Shown in pieces: positions 5,290-7,585 of a stretch of 7,585 bases of DNA. Origin of the DNA: Clostridiales bacterium. GTDB lineage: Bacteria > Bacillota > Clostridia > Oscillospirales > Oscillospiraceae. Position numbers and translations under genes: made by a program. The notes under the pieces were generated by a model, which worked only from the letters and a program-made list of their open reading frames with translations, ran no database searches and was not told where the DNA came from. How positions within the stretch are numbered: position 1 is the first letter of the stretch; each line of letters opens with the position of its first letter. The stretch lies in NCBI GenBank assembly GCA_021200895.1, contig JAJQFX010000295.1, positions 1 through 7,585 on the forward strand. Reading direction: 5' to 3'.

Positions 5290-6399
5290 TCAAAGCGCCT
5301 GTCCGTTCTGGAAGGGGATGCGCTCCTCCGTCTCCCGATGGAACAGCAGCACCTTGGCGGGCTTCAGGGCGAAGCGCACCGTCTCGCTGGCCGTGTCCAC
5401 CCGGCTCTCCGCGTTGATGATGGCCCGCACCGTGGGGTTGTCCGATTGGGGGTTCGTGGAAAGGATGCTGACATCCCGCCCCATCACCTCCACGCCGGAC
5501 AGGTGGCAATGCAGCGGCCCGTCCTGGCGCGGCACGAAGCCCTCCGGGCGGATGCCCACGGAGACCTCCTGGTCGGCTACGCCGTCCAGGGTCAGCACAG
5601 CGTCCTCCCCGATGTACAGTCTGCCGCCCGCCACCCGGCCGCGGAAGGTATTGATGGGGGGCGTCCCCAGGAACTTGGCCACGAACAGGTTCACCGGGTC
5701 GTCATAAATCTCCTGGGGCCTGCCGATTTGCTGGGCCACCCCCTGCTTCATCACCACGATTTCATCGGAGATGCTCATGGCCTCGTCCTGGTCATGGGTG
5801 ACAAAGATAGTGGTGATGCCGGTCTGTTTCTGGATGCGGCGTATCTCTTCCCTGGTTTGCAGCCGCAGCCGGGCGTCCAGGTTGGACAGGGGCTCGTCCA
5901 GCAGCAGCACCTTGGGCATCTTCACCATGGCCCGGGCGATGGCTACCCGCTGCTGCTGGCCGCCGGACAGCTCATTGGGCTTCCGGTCCATCAAATCCTC
6001 AATTTGCACCAGCCGGGCCGCCTCCTGGGCCCGCTTGTCCATCTCCGCTTTGGACAGCTTGTCCTTCCCCTTGAAGTTTTGCAGGGGGAACAGGATGTTT
6101 TCCCGCACCGTCAGATGGGGGTACAGGGCGTAGTTCTGAAAGACCACCCCCACCCCCCGGTTCTCCGGGGGAAGGTTGGTGACATCGTCCTCACCGAAAT
6201 AAATCTTCCCGGCGGTGGGGGTTTGCAGGCCGCAAATCATAAACAGGGTGGTGCTTTTCCCGCAGCCGGAGGGCCCCAGCAGGCCCACCAGCTTGCCGTC
6301 CGGAATCTCAAAGGTCAAATCATTCACCGCGGTCACCTCGGCAGACTTCCTGCCCCGGGCCGGGAACTGCTTCGTCAGGTGCTCCAATACAACCTTCAT
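5290..6399 (-). CDS. ABC transporter ATPase, MalK/UgpC/MsmX-type
   Basis: Cytoplasmic ATP-hydrolysing subunit of 369 residues that powers sugar import by CUT1 systems. All motifs are intact: Walker A GPSGCGKST (42-50), Q-loop Gln in VFQNYALYPH (88), signature LSGGQQQ (144-150), Walker B VLLLDEP (164-170), D-loop SNLD and switch His in THDQDEAM (202). The C-terminal part from about residue 240 is the MalK-type regulatory region, with the TOBE-like VSVGIRPEGF segment. The start is ATG 6399, preceded by AAGGAAGG; the open frame reaches back to 6546, but those residues lie upstream of the promoter and have no family match. It is the first gene of the operon, followed 42 bases later by the frameshifted permease. 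Many Firmicutes share one MsmX-like ATPase between importers, so a dedicated copy at the head of this operon may also serve others. Confidence 0.93.
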   Translation of the reverse strand: MKVVLEHLTKQFPARGRKSAEVTAVNDLTFEIPDGKLVGLLGPSGCGKSTTLFMICGLQTPTAGKIYFGEDDVTNLPPENRGVGVVFQNYALYPHLTVRENILFPLQNFKGKDKLSKAEMDKRAQEAARLVQIEDLMDRKPNELSGGQQQRVAIARAMVKMPKVLLLDEPLSNLDARLRLQTREEIRRIQKQTGITTIFVTHDQDEAMSISDEIVVMKQGVAQQIGRPQEIYDDPVNLFVAKFLGTPPINTFRGRVAGGRLYIGEDAVLTLDGVADQEVSVGIRPEGFVPRQDGPLHCHLSGVEVMGRDVSILSTNPQSDNPTVRAIINAESRVDTASETVRFALKPAKVLLFHRETEERIPFQNGQAL

Positions 6400-6446
6400 C
6401 CTGGTTCCTTCCTTTTCTGTCAGTTCAGCTTCGGCTGATACCCTAT

Positions 6447-6475
6447 AGTATAAACGTTCTGGGCGGGAGAAACAA
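6447..6475 (-). promoter_or_regulatory. Sigma-A-like promoter of the ABC importer operon
   Basis: On the minus strand TTGTTT (6470-6475) and TATACT (6447-6452) are spaced by 17 bases, within the 166-base gap before the ATPase gene. Transcription would begin near 6440 and give a leader of about 40 bases. A better -35 match, TTGACC at 6477-6482, lies 24 bases from the -10 box, too far to be used with it. I see no convincing cre (catabolite control) box or repressor palindrome. Confidence 0.55.
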
Positions 6476-6565
6476 GGGTCAAGGCAGAATATTTTCCGTT
6501 GGGGGGACTGGCATTGACCCACAGGAATCAGCAACAGCTGCCTCATCCCCAGGACGAAATACCGC

Positions 6566-6745
6566 TTACCGGCAGAGGGAGCGGACGAGCCGCTTCATCT
6601 CGTCCTTATCGGTGATGTGGCGGCTGCGCTCAATGACGGCGTTCTGCTCCGCCCGGGACAGGCGGCCAAAGGCGGCCAGGGCCTCCCCGTCCACAGCCAG
6701 GTTCATGGAGAAGCCTAACGGCATCTCAGGAAGAGGTTGTTCCAT
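6566..6745 (-). CDS. 59-residue conserved-looking small protein, function unknown
   Basis: A small soluble protein starting MEQPLPEMPLGFSMNLAVD, followed by a helical, charged body (ALAAFGRLSRAEQNAVIERS) and the ending EMKRLVRSLCR. There is no signal peptide or membrane helix. The motif order, a Met/Gly-Phe-Ser-Met head followed by a helix with EQ-AVI and a K/R-EM-LV tail, resembles uncharacterised short proteins I associate with Clostridia; this is from memory and was not searched. The start at ATG 6745 is chosen because GGGGGGTGA, which contains the SpoVAC stop, lies just before it as a ribosome binding site. The longer frame from 6769 would begin inside spoVAC without one. Only five bases separate it from spoVAC, so they are co-transcribed and probably translationally coupled. 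A sporulation role is inferred from position only. Confidence 0.7.
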   Translation of the reverse strand: MEQPLPEMPLGFSMNLAVDGEALAAFGRLSRAEQNAVIERSRHITDKDEMKRLVRSLCR

Positions 6746-6750
6746 CCCCG

Positions 6751-7185
6751 TCACCCCCCAATCAGGCATAAAATCAGCCCGTAAATCACGCTGCTGCCGA
6801 TGCCGAACACCAGCACCGGCCCGGCGATTTGGAACATCTTCGCCGCCATACCGGTGACGAAGCCCTCGCTTTTGAACTCCATGGCCGGGGAGACGATGGA
6901 GTTGGCGAAGCCGGTCACCGGCACCAGCGTCCCCGCCCCGGCGTGCTTGGCCAGGCGGTCATACACCTTCAGGCCGGTGAACAGCGCCGCCAGGAAAATC
7001 AGGGAAATCGAGGTGGCCGTCCCCGCATTTTGTTTGCTCAGGCCGAAATGGGCGTACATCATCTGGAGCGCCTGGCCCACGCAGCAGATGCCGCCCCCCA
7101 CGCAGAAGGCCCACACCAAATCCTTCCCCAGCGCGGACGGGGGCGACAGACGGTTCACCAGCTCGCCGTATTCCTGATTGGTCAT
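6751..7185 (-). CDS. spoVAC: Stage V sporulation protein AC
   Basis: A 144-residue inner-membrane protein of the SpoVAC/SpoVAEB family. In Bacillus, SpoVA proteins move dipicolinic acid into the forespore and out at germination, and SpoVAC has been described as a mechanosensitive channel. The sequence shows the short N-terminal cytoplasmic segment (NQEYGELVNRLSPPSALGKD) that distinguishes SpoVAC from SpoVAE. Helix 1 follows (FCVGGGICCVGQALQMMY), then a TGLKVYDRLAKHAGAGTLVP stretch and the signature PVTGFANSIVSPAMEFKSEG, and a C-terminal helix. ATG 7185 has GGAGG nearby upstream. It follows spmB by 46 bases and precedes the 59-residue gene by five. No spoVAD or spoVAE follows, which is unusual for the family. 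Expression in the forespore would be expected, but I see no clear sigma-G promoter in the short gap. Confidence 0.92.
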   Translation of the reverse strand: MTNQEYGELVNRLSPPSALGKDLVWAFCVGGGICCVGQALQMMYAHFGLSKQNAGTATSISLIFLAALFTGLKVYDRLAKHAGAGTLVPVTGFANSIVSPAMEFKSEGFVTGMAAKMFQIAGPVLVFGIGSSVIYGLILCLIGG

Positions 7186-7231
7186 AGAAATTCCTCCATA
7201 TCCTACAGATAGGGGGAGTATGGGCTGTTTT

Positions 7232-7585
7232 TCAGAAAAATATACGCACCGTCCAGCTGGCCACCACGAAGCCGGTCAGGTCAGCGCACAGGGCGGCAGG
7301 GATGGCGTAGCGGGTGTTCCGAATCCCGGCGGAGCCGAAGTAGACCGCCACGGTGTAGAAGGTGGTCTCGGTGCTGCCCATCATCACCGCCGCCGTGCGG
7401 CCGATTTGGGAGTTGGGGCCATAGGCGGAAATCAGCTCCGCCCCCACCCCCAGGGCCCCGCTGCCGCTGATGGGCCGCAGCAGCACCAGGGCGATGGTCT
7501 CCGCCGGGATGCCCAGCACATTCAGGGCGGGGCCCAGGGCCTCCGCCGCCAGGTCGAAGATCCCGGAGGCCCGGAGCATATAGAT
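7232..7585 (-). CDS. spmB: Spore maturation protein B, C-terminal part (cut by window edge)
   Basis: The last 117 residues of a SpmB-type membrane protein of the nucleoside-recognition (Gate) domain family. The frame stays open to the window end, so the start lies beyond it; the full protein is usually about 170-180 residues. The conserved segments LRASGIFDLAAEAL, LVLLRPISGSGALG, AYGPNSQIGRTAAVMMGSTE and TTFYTVAVYFGSAGI match SpmB and leave little doubt. SpmA and SpmB are needed in Bacillus for normal dehydration of the spore core and heat resistance. spmA would be expected just to the right. Immediately downstream come spoVAC and a small gene, so this is probably one late-sporulation transcription unit on the minus strand. 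Confidence 0.92.
   Translation of the reverse strand: MYMLRASGIFDLAAEALGPALNVLGIPAETIALVLLRPISGSGALGVGAELISAYGPNSQIGRTAAVMMGSTETTFYTVAVYFGSAGIRNTRYAIPAALCADLTGFVVASWTVRIFF

Noticed and set aside
4125..5417. Long plus-strand open frame of 430 residues
   Set aside because: It is antisense to both permeases and the ATPase end; His/Gln/Arg-rich with no family features, while the minus strand shows clear EAA loops.
5141..5509. Minus-strand 122-residue frame spanning the ATPase-permease junction
   Set aside because: It is the third frame through the ATPase 3' end and permease start; low-complexity Arg/Gly/Pro composition, no start signal.
5260..6438. Long plus-strand open frame of 392 residues
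   Set aside because: It is antisense to the ABC ATPase, whose Walker, signature and switch motifs are all intact on the minus strand.
6477..6482. TTGACC as the -35 box of the ABC operon
   Set aside because: It lies 24 bases from the TATACT box; TTGTTT at 6470-6475 gives the proper 17-base spacing.
6400..6546. 49-residue N-terminal extension of the ATPase
   Set aside because: It runs through the likely promoter and has no family similarity; ATG 6399 has AAGGAAGG upstream and begins with the normal MalK-type MKVVLEHLTK.
6480..6565. Intrinsic terminator after the sporulation unit
   Set aside because: Only a 4-bp CAGC/GCTG stem is visible, with no U-run, so I do not call one.

Overview
The window looks like chromosomal DNA from a GC-rich, endospore-forming Clostridia, most likely Oscillospiraceae (Flavonifractor/Lawsonibacter-like). 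That placement is inferred from the pairing of sporulation genes (spmB, spoVAC) with Gram-positive lipoproteins, G/C-ending codons and typical AAGGAGG-type ribosome binding sites. It was not tested by any search.

Left end, plus strand (1-853). About 225 bases of palindrome- and repeat-rich DNA lead into a small unrecognised gene. That gene has been split by a 160-bp non-coding, MITE-like element at 255-414, with matching inverted ends and a TA (or CTAG) target duplication. Its surviving tail still overlaps, as ATGA, the start of a 112-residue three-helix membrane protein. A 14-bp perfect stem-loop (877-907) then separates these genes from the convergent genes to the right.

Middle, minus strand (929-6399). 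A carbohydrate-type (CUT1) ABC importer operon reads right to left. It begins at a sigma-A-like promoter (6447-6475) and runs MalK/UgpC-type ATPase, UgpA-like permease, UgpE-like permease, then a large UgpB-like solute-binding lipoprotein that also carries a C-terminal membrane helix. Beyond it lies a separate lipoprotein with two probable OB-fold domains, which has its own sigma-A-like promoter (TTGACT-17-TAAACT). The UgpA-like gene has a well-placed start and ribosome binding site, but an eight-A run just after the ATG throws it out of frame by one base; seven A would give an intact 296-residue permease. This is the most checkable anomaly in the window.

Right end, minus strand (6566-7585). 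The C-terminal part of SpmB is cut by the window edge. It is followed by SpoVAC and a 59-residue conserved-looking small protein, probably one sporulation unit. SpoVAC is not followed by spoVAD/spoVAE as in the usual spoVA operon.

I see no rRNA, tRNA, CRISPR array, defence system or transposase gene. Most of the window is ordinary. The unusual points are the mobile-element insertion, the A8 frameshift, the doubly anchored binding protein, the tandem OB-fold lipoprotein and the solitary spoVAC.
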